Shown one piece after another: positions 26,563-34,664 of a stretch of DNA of 64,000 bases (position 1 is the first letter of the stretch; the number at the start of each line of letters is the position of its first letter). The notes under the pieces are model-generated. The model was not told the origin of the DNA. It searched no databases and worked only from the letters and a program-made list of their open reading frames with translations. This DNA is from BRHc4a sp049323915 (GTDB lineage: Bacteria; Bacillota; Desulfotomaculia; Desulfotomaculales; Desulfocucumaceae), in assembly GCA_049323915.1 (NCBI GenBank), contig JBMOPC010000001.1, positions 62,001 through 126,000 of the forward strand, written 5' to 3'. A program made the position numbers and the translations under genes.

Positions 26563-27404
26563 TGCAAAGAAATCCATATCTGCCGCTCCCGATGAAACTG
26601 GTCAAAAACTTTACCGAAACAGAGGATAAGCTCATCCACACTTTCACTTTCCAGTTTCTGAGCGAGGAAGACGAAAAGAGCTTCCCTTACATGCCCGGTC
26701 AGTTTGCCGAGGTGTGCGTTTTCGGTAAGGGCGAGGCTCCCTTCGGAATAGCCTCTTCGCCGACCGAGCCGGGGTTCCTCAAGTTTTCCGTGGCCAAGGT
26801 GGGCGTTGTTTCCACGGCCCTCCACCTGATGGAGGAGGGCACCATGGTGGGAGTCCGCGGGCCTATGGGCAACTACTACCCGGTGGAGCAGCTGAAGGGC
26901 AAGAATATAGTCATAATAGGCGGGGGGTTCGCATTCACCACCCTGAGGTCTCTGATCACCTATATACTGGAGCCCGCTCACAGGGGAGACTACGGCAATC
27001 TTACCGTTATTTACGGCGCCCGAAACCCCGGCCTGCTTCTCTATAAAGACGAGCTGGACAATTGGGACGGCAGATCAGACATTGATCTGGTGTGCACCAT
27101 TGACCGCCCGGTGGAGGGCTGGAACCGCAAAGTGGGGTTTGTTCCCACTGTCACCAAGGAAGTGTCGCCCAGCTCCGCAAACTCGGTAGCAATAATCTGC
27201 GGCCCGCCCGTGATGATCAAATTCACCATGCCCGAGCTTGAGGCATGCGGATTTAAGCCCGATCAGATTATCATGTCCCTGGAAAACCGCATGAAGTGCG
27301 GCATAGGGATGTGCGGCCGCTGCAACGTAGGCAACAAGTACGTGTGCAAGGACGGCCCGGTGTTTACCAAGGCCGAGCTCAATCAACTGCCCAACGAGTA
27401 TTAA
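26562..27404 (+). CDS. flxA: FAD/NAD(P)H-binding oxidoreductase subunit (FlxA / HydG-like)
   Basis: 280 residues with a ferredoxin-NADP reductase fold: flavin-binding MPGQFAEVCV and PFGIASSP near residues 43-68, an NAD(P) segment IVIIGGGFAFTTLRS near residue 116, CGPPVM near residue 213, and a C-terminal 2Fe-2S motif CGIGMCGRC...C. This is the subunit that exchanges electrons with NAD(P)H in Flx-Hdr complexes and sulfhydrogenases. The start overlaps the previous stop. A repeat-bearing gap of about 150 bases follows. Confidence 0.87.
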   Translation: MQRNPYLPLPMKLVKNFTETEDKLIHTFTFQFLSEEDEKSFPYMPGQFAEVCVFGKGEAPFGIASSPTEPGFLKFSVAKVGVVSTALHLMEEGTMVGVRGPMGNYYPVEQLKGKNIVIIGGGFAFTTLRSLITYILEPAHRGDYGNLTVIYGARNPGLLLYKDELDNWDGRSDIDLVCTIDRPVEGWNRKVGFVPTVTKEVSPSSANSVAIICGPPVMIKFTMPELEACGFKPDQIIMSLENRMKCGIGMCGRCNVGNKYVCKDGPVFTKAELNQLPNEY

Positions 27405-27416
27405 TTAAAGAATCCA

Positions 27417-27488
27417 GCAGTCAGAATTCAGAATTCAGAATGGGATGAAGAGAATTTCGATATCTTTCTTATTACTGATTCTGACTGC
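27417..27488. repeat. Intergenic inverted repeat with CAGAATT direct repeats
   Basis: GCAGTCAGAAT (27417-27427) and its complement ATTCTGACTGC (27478-27488) flank repeats of TCAGAATTCAGAAT. It belongs to the same type as the acsD-acsE repeat at 19456. Confidence 0.65.
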
Positions 27489-27550
27489 CTGGACAATTAA
27501 AAATTCACTAAAACTGTAAGGAAACTCCGTAGAGGGGAGGAGCATCATTT

Positions 27551-28777
27551 ATGGAAACCATTCAGGCATCAAAAATTAATCCCAAATTCAGGGATAGGGT
27601 GGCCGGGCTTCTGAAAAACTACGATTTTTCGCAGTGCCTTGCATGCGGAATGTGTACCGCCGGCTGTCCCTACTCCGACATCCACGAGAACAACGACCCC
27701 CGCAAATTCCTGCGCAAGATCAATCTGGGACTGGAAGAGGAAGTGTTCGCGGATCCCTACATCTGGTACTGCACCATGTGCGAGCGCTGCACTATTGAGT
27801 GCCCCATGGGGATCAACATGGCCGTCGTTACCCGCACAATGCGCGGCACCTGGGACAAGGACAAAATACCCGGATACCTGCAGACCATCGCCAGGGAGCA
27901 TATTGAGTCCGGCAACCAGATGAACGTCGGCCAGGTGGACTACGAGGAAACCTTGGAGTGGATAGAAGAGGAGTTACAGGCCGAGCTGGACGATCCCGAT
28001 TACAAAATTCCGCTCAACAAGGAAGGGGCAACCTACTTCTATGGCTTCAACGCCCGGGACATAAAGTACTACCCCCAGGAACTCCAGACCACGCTGAAGA
28101 TATTCTACGCCGCCGGCGTTGACTACACCATCAGCACCAAGCGCTGGGACGCCACCAACATCTCCCTGTTTACCGGGCAGAACGACGACTTCCAGGAAAT
28201 TTCTGTGCCGGTGTGGGAAGAATTCATACGGTTGGGCTGTAAGGAATTCATCGTTACCGAGTGCGGACACGCATTCCGCTCCATGAAGTGGGGTCAGAGG
28301 ACCTTCTGGAAGGGCGAAATGTTCCCCATCCGGCACATCCTTGAGCTGCTGAACGACCTTGTAAAGGAAGGAAAGCTCAAGCTGGATCCCGAAGCCATCA
28401 CCGAGGTTGTCACCTATCACGACCCCTGCAACACCGCCCGCAAGGAAGGCGTGTGGGAGGCTCCCAGAGAGCTGGTCAGGAGTTTTGTCAAGAATTTCGT
28501 TGACATGAATCCCAACGGCAAGATGAACTACTGCTGCGGGGCCGGCGGCGGCGGAATGGCCATGCCGGAGTTCAACGAAAAGCGTAAAGCGAAGGGCAAG
28601 AGGAAAGTGGACCAGGTGATGGCCACCGGGGCCGAGATAGTCATTGTGCCCTGCCATAACTGCATTGACCAGTTCAACGACCTGAACAAGTGGTACCCCG
28701 ACACCAAGGGCAAGTCCAAGAACATGCACATGTGCACACTTATGGAAAGGGCTCTGATACTTCCGGAGAAGGAGTAA
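27551..28777 (+). CDS. HdrD-like (HdrC-HdrB fused) Fe-S protein with CCG domain
   Basis: 408 residues. The N-terminal HdrC part has two 4Fe-4S motifs (CLACGMCTAGCP near residue 31, CTMCERCTIECP near residue 75). The rest is HdrB-like: HDPCNTAR near residue 296, NYCCGAGGGG near residue 327 and PCHNCIDQF near residue 360 form one complete CCG domain, while the first CCG repeat is degraded (C-G-H at about residue 238). One-CCG-domain proteins of this type (HdrD, DsrK, GlcF relatives) reduce or oxidise a disulfide or other two-electron site. In this operon it would be the catalytic or docking subunit next to HdrA. Confidence 0.78.
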   Translation: METIQASKINPKFRDRVAGLLKNYDFSQCLACGMCTAGCPYSDIHENNDPRKFLRKINLGLEEEVFADPYIWYCTMCERCTIECPMGINMAVVTRTMRGTWDKDKIPGYLQTIAREHIESGNQMNVGQVDYEETLEWIEEELQAELDDPDYKIPLNKEGATYFYGFNARDIKYYPQELQTTLKIFYAAGVDYTISTKRWDATNISLFTGQNDDFQEISVPVWEEFIRLGCKEFIVTECGHAFRSMKWGQRTFWKGEMFPIRHILELLNDLVKEGKLKLDPEAITEVVTYHDPCNTARKEGVWEAPRELVRSFVKNFVDMNPNGKMNYCCGAGGGGMAMPEFNEKRKAKGKRKVDQVMATGAEIVIVPCHNCIDQFNDLNKWYPDTKGKSKNMHMCTLMERALILPEKE

Positions 28778-28852
28778 TTTGGGTAATTTGCCTCAAATAT
28801 ACCGGTGTTAACAATAAAGATGCCATTAGGAGAGGACGGATGTGATGTATAG

Positions 28853-31800
28853 ATGAGTTCTGAAAAAGTCGGGGCGGTAATGGTAGTAGGGGCCGGCATA
28901 GCTGGTATCCAGGCATCCCTGGACCTGGCCGAGTCCGGATATTACGTATACCTGGTGGAAAGCACTCCGGCCATCGGCGGAACCATGCCCATGCTGGATA
29001 AGACTTTCCCCACCAACGACTGCTCTATGTGCATCCTTTCCCCGAAACTGGTGGAATGCGGCCGTCACCTGAACATCAAAATACTGACCAACTCGGACGT
29101 TGAGGAAGTCACCGGCGGACCTGGCAATTTCAATGTCAAGGTCCGCCAGCGCCCCCGCTTCGTGGATGTGGAGAAGTGCACGGGATGCGGGTCATGCTCA
29201 GAGGAATGTCCGATCAAGGTGGACGACGTCTTTAACCAGAATCTGGGTAAAAGGAAGGCCATTTACAAGCTTTACGCCCAGGCATATCCCAATGCCTATG
29301 CCATCGACAAGGAAAAATGCCTTAAGCTCAAGAATCCGAAGGCCTGCGGCAAATGCCTCAAGGCCTGCCAGGCCGACGCCATAAACTTCGACATGGCGGA
29401 AGAGGCGGTGGACCTTAACGTAGGGTCTATCATTTTAAGCCCCGGCTTTGAGAAATTCGACGCTTCGGCACTGTTCTACTACGGGTACGGCAAATTCCCC
29501 AACGTACTGACCAGCCTTGAGTTTGAGAGGGTCTTAAGCGCTTCCGGCCCGTTCCAGGGACACATGGTGCGGCCCTACGACCATAAAGAGCCCCAAAAGA
29601 TCGCCTGGATTCAGTGCGTTGGCTCCCGCAACACCAGGGAAAAACACGGATACTGCTCCTCCGTTTGCTGTATGTACGCCATCAAGGAGGCCGTCATCGC
29701 CAAGGAGCACAGCCACGAGCCTCTTGATACCACCATATTCTTTATGGATATGAGGACCTTCGGCAAGGGGTTTGAGAAATACTACGACCGCGCCAGGGAA
29801 GAAAAGGGCGTGCGCTTCGTAAGGTCCAGGATTTATGAGGTCACAGAGAAGGACGACGAGTCCAAAAACCTTATTATACGTTACTCCAACGAGGACGGGA
29901 CCATATGCACCGAGGAGTTTGACCTTGTGGTACTCTCGGTGGGCCTGCAGCCCTCCAAGTCCGTCATTGAGCTGGGTGAGAAGCTGGGACTGGAAATGAA
30001 CCAGTATGGCTTTGCCAGCACCGCGCTTTTGACCGGTGTCGAGACCAGCAAGCCCGGCATATATGTATCCGGAGCCTTCTGCGGCCCCAAGGACATTCCC
30101 GAGACCGTCATGCAGGCCAGCGCGTCTGCCGGCGCCTCGTCAAGCCTTCTTTCCGAGGCCAGGGGAACAAAGGTCACCGAAAAGGAATACCCCGAAGAGA
30201 AGGATGTATCGGCTGAGGACCCCCGCATAGGTGTTTTTGTTTGCCACTGCGGAGTAAACATCGGCAGTGTGGTCAATGTGCCCGGGGTGGTGGAAATGGC
30301 CAAGAGCCTGCCCAACGTTGTGTATTCAGGCGAGTACCTTTACGTCTGCTCCCAGGACAGCCAGAACACCATGCGCCAGCTGATTGATGAACACAGGCTG
30401 AATAAGGTTGTGGTGGCGTCATGCAGCCCCCGCACTCACAAGCCGCTGTTCCAGGAAACAATGATGGAGGCCGGCCTTAACCGGTACCTCTTTGAGATGG
30501 CAAACATCCGCGACCAGTGCTCCTGGGTTCACCAGAACGAGCCTGACAAGGCCACCGAAAAGGCCAAGGACCTAGTCAGGATGATGGTGGCCAAGGCATC
30601 CCTGCTGGAGCCCATTCACAAGCCCACAGCCGGAGTCACCAAGTCAGCCCTGGTTATAGGCGGCGGGGTTTCGGGCATGAACAGCGCCCTTTCCATGGCC
30701 GACCAGGGATACAGGGTATACCTGGTTGAGAAGTCGGACAAACTGGGCGGAATGGCCTACCGTATCAAGGAAGGACTGCGCGGGGAGGACACTCAGTCCT
30801 ATATTGCCCAACTGACGGAAAAGGTGGATTCAAACTCCGCTATCAAAGTATACACCGGAACAGAGGTACAGGACGTGAAAGGATTCGTCGGCAACTTTGT
30901 CACCACCCTTTCCAACGGCGATGAGATACAGCACGGCGTAACCATCATCGCCATCGGCGGGGAGGAATACAAGCCCTCCGAATACCTGTACGGCCAAAAC
31001 GACCGCGTGATGACGCAGCTGGAGATGGAAGAGGCCATGGCCGCCGGGGACGCAAGGTTTGCCGGTGCCGGCAACATCGTCATGATACAGTGCGTCGGCT
31101 CCAGGGAGCCGGGCCGCGGCTACTGCAGCCGTGTATGCTGCACCAAGTCCATCAAGCTTGCCATCAAGCTCAAGGATAAAAACCCGGACGCCAATGTGTT
31201 CATACTGTACCGTGATATAAGGTCTTACGGATTCTTCGAGGACCTGTACACCGAGGCCCGCCGCAAGGGAGTCATCTTCATACGCTACAGCGTGGACCAG
31301 AAGCCTGTTGTGGAGGAAGAGGGCGGCAAGGTGAAAGTCACCGTCACCGACCATGTGCTTGGCCAGCCGGTGGTTATCGAGGCTGATGTGGTGGGACTGG
31401 CGGCTGCCATACTGGCATCCCCCGACAACAAGAAGATGAACAGCCTGTTCAAGGTTCCCCTCAACGAGGACGGCTTCTTCCTTGAGGCGCACATGAAGCT
31501 GCGCCCCGTGGACTTCGCCTCCGAGGGAATATTCATGGCCGGAGTAGCCCACGGCCCCAAGAACCTGGAAGAAAACATCTCCCAGGCCAGGGCGGCCGCA
31601 GGCAGGGCCGGGACCATACTGGCCAAGAGCAAGCTGGAGTCGCACGGCGTCACCGCAGTAGTGCAGCCGGACAAATGCGCGGCCTGCCTTACCTGTGTGA
31701 GGCTGTGCCCCTACGGAGCGCCCAAGGTCAGGAACTACGCCGCCGAGATTGCCTCGGTGCTGTGCCAGGGCTGCGGCTCCTGCGCCGGTGAGTGCCCCAA

Positions 31801-31879
31801 CAAGGCCATTACGTTACAGGGATACAATGACAGGATGTACATGAGCATGGTAGACGGCCTTTGCAAGGAGGTGCGGTAA
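28853..31879 (+). CDS. hdrA: HdrA-type flavin/Fe-S protein, long double-module form (copy 2)
   Basis: 1008 residues, very similar along its length to the protein at 21112, including both flavin modules, both YCS-x-x-CC signatures and the two C-terminal clusters (CAACLTCVRLCP, CQGCGSCAGECP). Even the ribosome-site region (AGGAGA-GGACGGATGTGATG) is alike, so the pair probably arose by duplication. The first C-terminal cluster differs (CAACLTC instead of CAGCGVC). It leads a sub-cluster with a selenoprotein MvhD and metVF, which suggests it serves the methylene-THF reductase. Confidence 0.92.
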   Translation: MSSEKVGAVMVVGAGIAGIQASLDLAESGYYVYLVESTPAIGGTMPMLDKTFPTNDCSMCILSPKLVECGRHLNIKILTNSDVEEVTGGPGNFNVKVRQRPRFVDVEKCTGCGSCSEECPIKVDDVFNQNLGKRKAIYKLYAQAYPNAYAIDKEKCLKLKNPKACGKCLKACQADAINFDMAEEAVDLNVGSIILSPGFEKFDASALFYYGYGKFPNVLTSLEFERVLSASGPFQGHMVRPYDHKEPQKIAWIQCVGSRNTREKHGYCSSVCCMYAIKEAVIAKEHSHEPLDTTIFFMDMRTFGKGFEKYYDRAREEKGVRFVRSRIYEVTEKDDESKNLIIRYSNEDGTICTEEFDLVVLSVGLQPSKSVIELGEKLGLEMNQYGFASTALLTGVETSKPGIYVSGAFCGPKDIPETVMQASASAGASSSLLSEARGTKVTEKEYPEEKDVSAEDPRIGVFVCHCGVNIGSVVNVPGVVEMAKSLPNVVYSGEYLYVCSQDSQNTMRQLIDEHRLNKVVVASCSPRTHKPLFQETMMEAGLNRYLFEMANIRDQCSWVHQNEPDKATEKAKDLVRMMVAKASLLEPIHKPTAGVTKSALVIGGGVSGMNSALSMADQGYRVYLVEKSDKLGGMAYRIKEGLRGEDTQSYIAQLTEKVDSNSAIKVYTGTEVQDVKGFVGNFVTTLSNGDEIQHGVTIIAIGGEEYKPSEYLYGQNDRVMTQLEMEEAMAAGDARFAGAGNIVMIQCVGSREPGRGYCSRVCCTKSIKLAIKLKDKNPDANVFILYRDIRSYGFFEDLYTEARRKGVIFIRYSVDQKPVVEEEGGKVKVTVTDHVLGQPVVIEADVVGLAAAILASPDNKKMNSLFKVPLNEDGFFLEAHMKLRPVDFASEGIFMAGVAHGPKNLEENISQARAAAGRAGTILAKSKLESHGVTAVVQPDKCAACLTCVRLCPYGAPKVRNYAAEIASVLCQGCGSCAGECPNKAITLQGYNDRMYMSMVDGLCKEVR

Positions 31880-31880
31880 G

Positions 31881-32339
31881 GTGGGTTTTGAACCGAAAAT
31901 AGTAGGCTTCTGCTGCCACTACTGAGCATACTCTGCTGCGGACCTGGCAGGTTCGATGAGACTCCAGTATTCATCCAATATAAGGATAGTCGAAATGACA
32001 TGCTCCGGCAACATTGACCACCGCGTTATACTAAACGCCTTTGAGGAAGGCGCAGACGGCGTGTTCGTGGCCGGCTGCCTGGAAGGCGACTGCCATTTCC
32101 TGAAAGGAAATATCCGGGCCAGGAAGAGGGTCACCGCGGTCAAGCAGTTGCTGGACGAGATAGGACTGGGCGGAGACCGCCTCGAGATGTACAACCTCTC
32201 CTCGGCCCAGGGAGCCCGTTTCGCCGAGATAGCAAACGAAATGACCGAGAAGATCAAGGCACTGGGACCCAACCCGCTATTTAAAGCCAGCTCCGGCTGC
32301 GGCTGCGGCTGCTGCTGCTCGAAAGAAGGTGGGGCATAA
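31881..32339 (+). CDS. mvhD: MvhD/FlxD-like subunit, selenoprotein with N-terminal UGA (31923)
   Basis: 152 residues read from GTG 31881, two bases after the hdrA stop (GGAGGTG upstream), through the TGA at 31923-31925. Here the UGA falls at residue 15, in the place of the second Cys of the CNWC motif of the paralogue at 24148, giving C-H-Y-U; the later motif keeps Cys (GCLEGDCHF). The frame continues with the conserved AADLAG and the family body, and ends in a Cys-rich tail (CGCGCCC). A 7-bp hairpin (31939-31955) with loop GGC lies after the UGA. A start at ATG 31956 would remove the whole metal site. Confidence 0.87.
31939..31955 (+). promoter_or_regulatory. SECIS hairpin of the second MvhD selenoprotein
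   Basis: CGGACCT pairs with AGGTTCG (one G-T) around GGC. The loop begins at the 21st nucleotide after the UGA, the same distance as in the other two selenoprotein genes though the stem sequence differs. Confidence 0.65.
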
Positions 32340-33008
32340 ATGATTATCGCCCAGCAAAAACCCCTTAAAGAAGTTGCCGCCATGGTTAAAGACTGCAAAA
32401 AGGTGGCGTTAATAGGCTGCGCCGGATGCGTAACCGTATGCCTTTCCGGCGGAGAGAAGGAAACCGAAATAATGGCCTCGGCCCTCCGCATTATGCGGAA
32501 GCTGGAAGGCAACCCGGTGGAGACCGTGACGTTCACCGCCACCCGCCAGTGCGATCCCGAGTATGTAGAGGCGCTGGACGGCATCGTAAAGGATGCGGAC
32601 GCCGTAATCTCCCTGGCCTGTGGCGTGGGAGTACAGTATCTGGCCGAGCGTTTTGACAAGTGGGTCGTTCCCGCCCTGGATACCAATTTTATAGGCGGGT
32701 CCAAGGTGCATGGAGTGTGGGAAGAAAAGTGCGGCATGTGCGGTGACTGCGTACTGCACAAGACCGGCGGAATATGCCCCATAATCCGCTGCTCCAAGAG
32801 CATACTGAACGGCCCCTGCGGCGGATCACAGTACGGCAAGTGCGAAATCAGCAAAGATGTGGAATGTGCATGGCAGCTGATATACGATCGCATGAAGTCC
32901 CTGGGCAAACTGGATAAGCTAATGGAAATCCAGCCCCCCAAGGACTGGACCAAGTCCAGGGACGGCGGCCCGCGCAGGGCCATCAGGGAGGATGTGATGA
33001 TAGGGTGA
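32340..33008 (+). CDS. metV: MetV, zinc/Fe-S partner of methylene-THF reductase
   Basis: 222 residues with the conserved Cys pattern of MetV: IGCAGCVTVC near residue 25, a middle CGMCGDCVLHKTGGICP near residue 131, and NGPCGGSQYGKCE near residue 154. MetV forms a complex with MetF in acetogens and is needed for MTHFR activity with non-NADH donors. The start follows the mvhD stop without a gap and the end overlaps metF, so all are co-translated. Confidence 0.9.
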   Translation: MIIAQQKPLKEVAAMVKDCKKVALIGCAGCVTVCLSGGEKETEIMASALRIMRKLEGNPVETVTFTATRQCDPEYVEALDGIVKDADAVISLACGVGVQYLAERFDKWVVPALDTNFIGGSKVHGVWEEKCGMCGDCVLHKTGGICPIIRCSKSILNGPCGGSQYGKCEISKDVECAWQLIYDRMKSLGKLDKLMEIQPPKDWTKSRDGGPRRAIREDVMIG

Positions 33009-33934
33009 GTTATTTAAGCAATCTGCACAGGATATTAGCCACAGGACAATTCGCGGTCACCGCCGAGATCGGCCCGCCCAAACACGCATCTGCCCACGGC
33101 ATCAGGCACCACGCCCACATGCTGGTAAAGCATGTTGACGCCACCAACATCACCGACTGCCAGACCGCCATAGTGCGCCTGAGCAGCATAGCAGCAGGTG
33201 TGCACATACTGGACTGCGGCATTGAGCCCATCGTTCAGATGACCTGCCGTGACAGAAACCGCATCGCCATGCAGGCCGACCTGATGGGCGCCTACAGCCT
33301 CGGCATGAAAAACGTGCTGTGCCTGTCCGGCGACCACCAGAAGTTCGGCAACCACCCCACTTCCAAGAACGTATATGACGTTGACTCCGTGCAGCTCATA
33401 TACCTCTTAAAGAGGATGCGCGACGAGAAGAAGTTCTTCTCGGGCGAGGATATCAAGGAACACGAGCCCCGTTTCTTCATAGGGGCGGTGGCAAACCCCT
33501 TTGCCGACCCCTTTGAGTTCCGGGTGGACCGTCTGGAGAAAAAGGTGGAGGCAGGCGCCCAGTTCATTCAGACCCAGTGCATTTTCGACATGGAGCGCTT
33601 TGAGCGCTTCATGGAGATGGTAAGGGCCAGGGGGATAGACCAGAGGGCCTATATTCTGGCCGGGATAACCCCTCTGAAGGGCTGGAGGGCGGCCAAGTAC
33701 CTGCAGACCGGAGTTTCCGGGATGCTGGTGCCCGACTCCCTGGTTGACCGCCTAAAGAACGCCCAGGACCCGAAGCGCGAGGGCGTGGAAGTAGCCATAG
33801 AACAGATCAATTACATCAAGGAAAAAGTCAAGGGTGTACACGGCGTACACGTCATGGCCATCGCCTGGGAAGAGGTCGTCCCCGAGATTGTGGAGCGCAC
33901 CGGACTGTTCCCGCGGCCCAAGTTCGAAGATTAG
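33005..33934 (+). CDS. metF: Methylenetetrahydrofolate reductase, large subunit
   Basis: 309 residues, GTG start inside the metV stop. FAD-dependent TIM barrel: TAEIGPPK near residue 20, NITDCQTA near residue 51, CLSGDHQKFGNHP near residue 106, and QTQCIFDMERF near residue 186. It interconverts methylene- and methyl-THF and thus links the folate branch to AcsE. Its place after hdrA-mvhD-metV suggests electrons reach it through the Hdr/Flx complex, as proposed for Moorella-type MetFV-HdrABC-MvhD complexes (known precedent; here inference). A strong terminator follows. Confidence 0.94.
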   Translation: MSYLSNLHRILATGQFAVTAEIGPPKHASAHGIRHHAHMLVKHVDATNITDCQTAIVRLSSIAAGVHILDCGIEPIVQMTCRDRNRIAMQADLMGAYSLGMKNVLCLSGDHQKFGNHPTSKNVYDVDSVQLIYLLKRMRDEKKFFSGEDIKEHEPRFFIGAVANPFADPFEFRVDRLEKKVEAGAQFIQTQCIFDMERFERFMEMVRARGIDQRAYILAGITPLKGWRAAKYLQTGVSGMLVPDSLVDRLKNAQDPKREGVEVAIEQINYIKEKVKGVHGVHVMAIAWEEVVPEIVERTGLFPRPKFED

Positions 33935-33955
33935 TGAATTGAGTTTTTCAAAGCA

Positions 33956-33993
33956 ACGTTAAGGAACCGGGCAACCGGTTCCTTAACGTTTTT
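33956..33993 (+). terminator. Terminator of the hdr-flx-met operon
   Basis: A perfect 16-bp stem (AACGTTAAGGAACCGG with its complement) with a GCAA tetraloop and a T run. Confidence 0.92.
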
Positions 33994-34071
33994 ATGGTCA
34001 ACAGCCGGGCTTAATCCAGAACCGGACTTCCCGGCGCCGGGTGTATGCGGTTATGAAAAAGACCTTCAGCA

Positions 34072-34131
34072 AACCAGGCCAGCAGGGCAAGACTGAAATC
34101 CCAAGGTGATTTAATCCATACCGGATTATAG
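34072..34131 (-). pseudogene. Duplicated fragment of the chromate-transporter C-terminus
   Basis: About 60 bases repeat the sequence at 34752-34815 inside the nearby transporter gene with few changes and a 6-base deletion. On the minus strand it would encode NPVWIK-SPWDFSLALLA. It has no gene body around it. Confidence 0.7.
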
Positions 34132-34580
34132 CGTAAGTTTTGACATGTGGATGAATAGAGGCTTAGTGGTCGCCTACGGGGAAACCATTGAAGGGCACCC
34201 GTTTGTCGGCATTCGAAAGGACACGCCAATTTATACCAAAACAATGGATGCAATTTACGATTTTTCCGGGCTGCAGGTAAAAAGCTAGGCGTCTCGGATG
34301 TACCCCTTGAGTTTCGGTATATGGAGCCGATTAAGGCATCAACTTTATTTATAGAGGTGCAACTAAAGGTATCGTTGTGTCTGGACATCACTTTAAGAAT
34401 GCGGAAATGACTGTAAATCAGCCACTAACTGATTATCTTGCCACTGTAAAGCGTGTTGGGGGAACATATTCTGACGCTTCCTGGGCTACCTCTAACGATG
34501 TAACTCCAAAAATCTACGCCGAACAACAATTCTTCAGAGATGTAAGCGACTATTCTGACCCGTATATTGCAATAAAACGA
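34132..34580 (+). pseudogene. AT-rich gene debris of unknown family
   Basis: Two unconnected coding-like stretches lie here: a 47-residue frame starting near 34145 (GLVVAYGETIEGHPFVGIRK) that stops at a TAG near 34288, and a second frame at about 34350-34570 (NQPLTDYLATVKRVGG, TPKIYAEQQFFRDVSD). Codon use is more AT-rich than in the neighbours. It may be the remains of an extracellular sensor domain, but the family is not recognised. Confidence 0.4.
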
Positions 34581-34635
34581 AAAAAGTCTCCCGCTACGTG
34601 CCTGTGCATTGCCGGCACGTCGGGAGGTTTTTTCC
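34580..34635. terminator. Bidirectional terminator downstream of chrA
   Basis: Stem TCTCCCG..ACGTGCC with GGCACGT.CGGGAGG, flanked by A6 on the left and T6 on the right. It can end transcription of chrA from the minus strand and of any debris transcript from the plus strand. Confidence 0.8.
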
Positions 34636-34664
34636 GATATAAAACCGGTGCTCAGGCAGCCGTA

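Noticed and set aside
25567..26577. 336-codon open frame antisense to the FlxB-like gene
   Set aside because: Antisense shadow with low-complexity composition.
31956..32339. A shorter MvhD starting at ATG 31956
   Set aside because: It would lack the CxxC metal site, has no ribosome site, and the upstream frame through the UGA encodes the conserved N-terminus.
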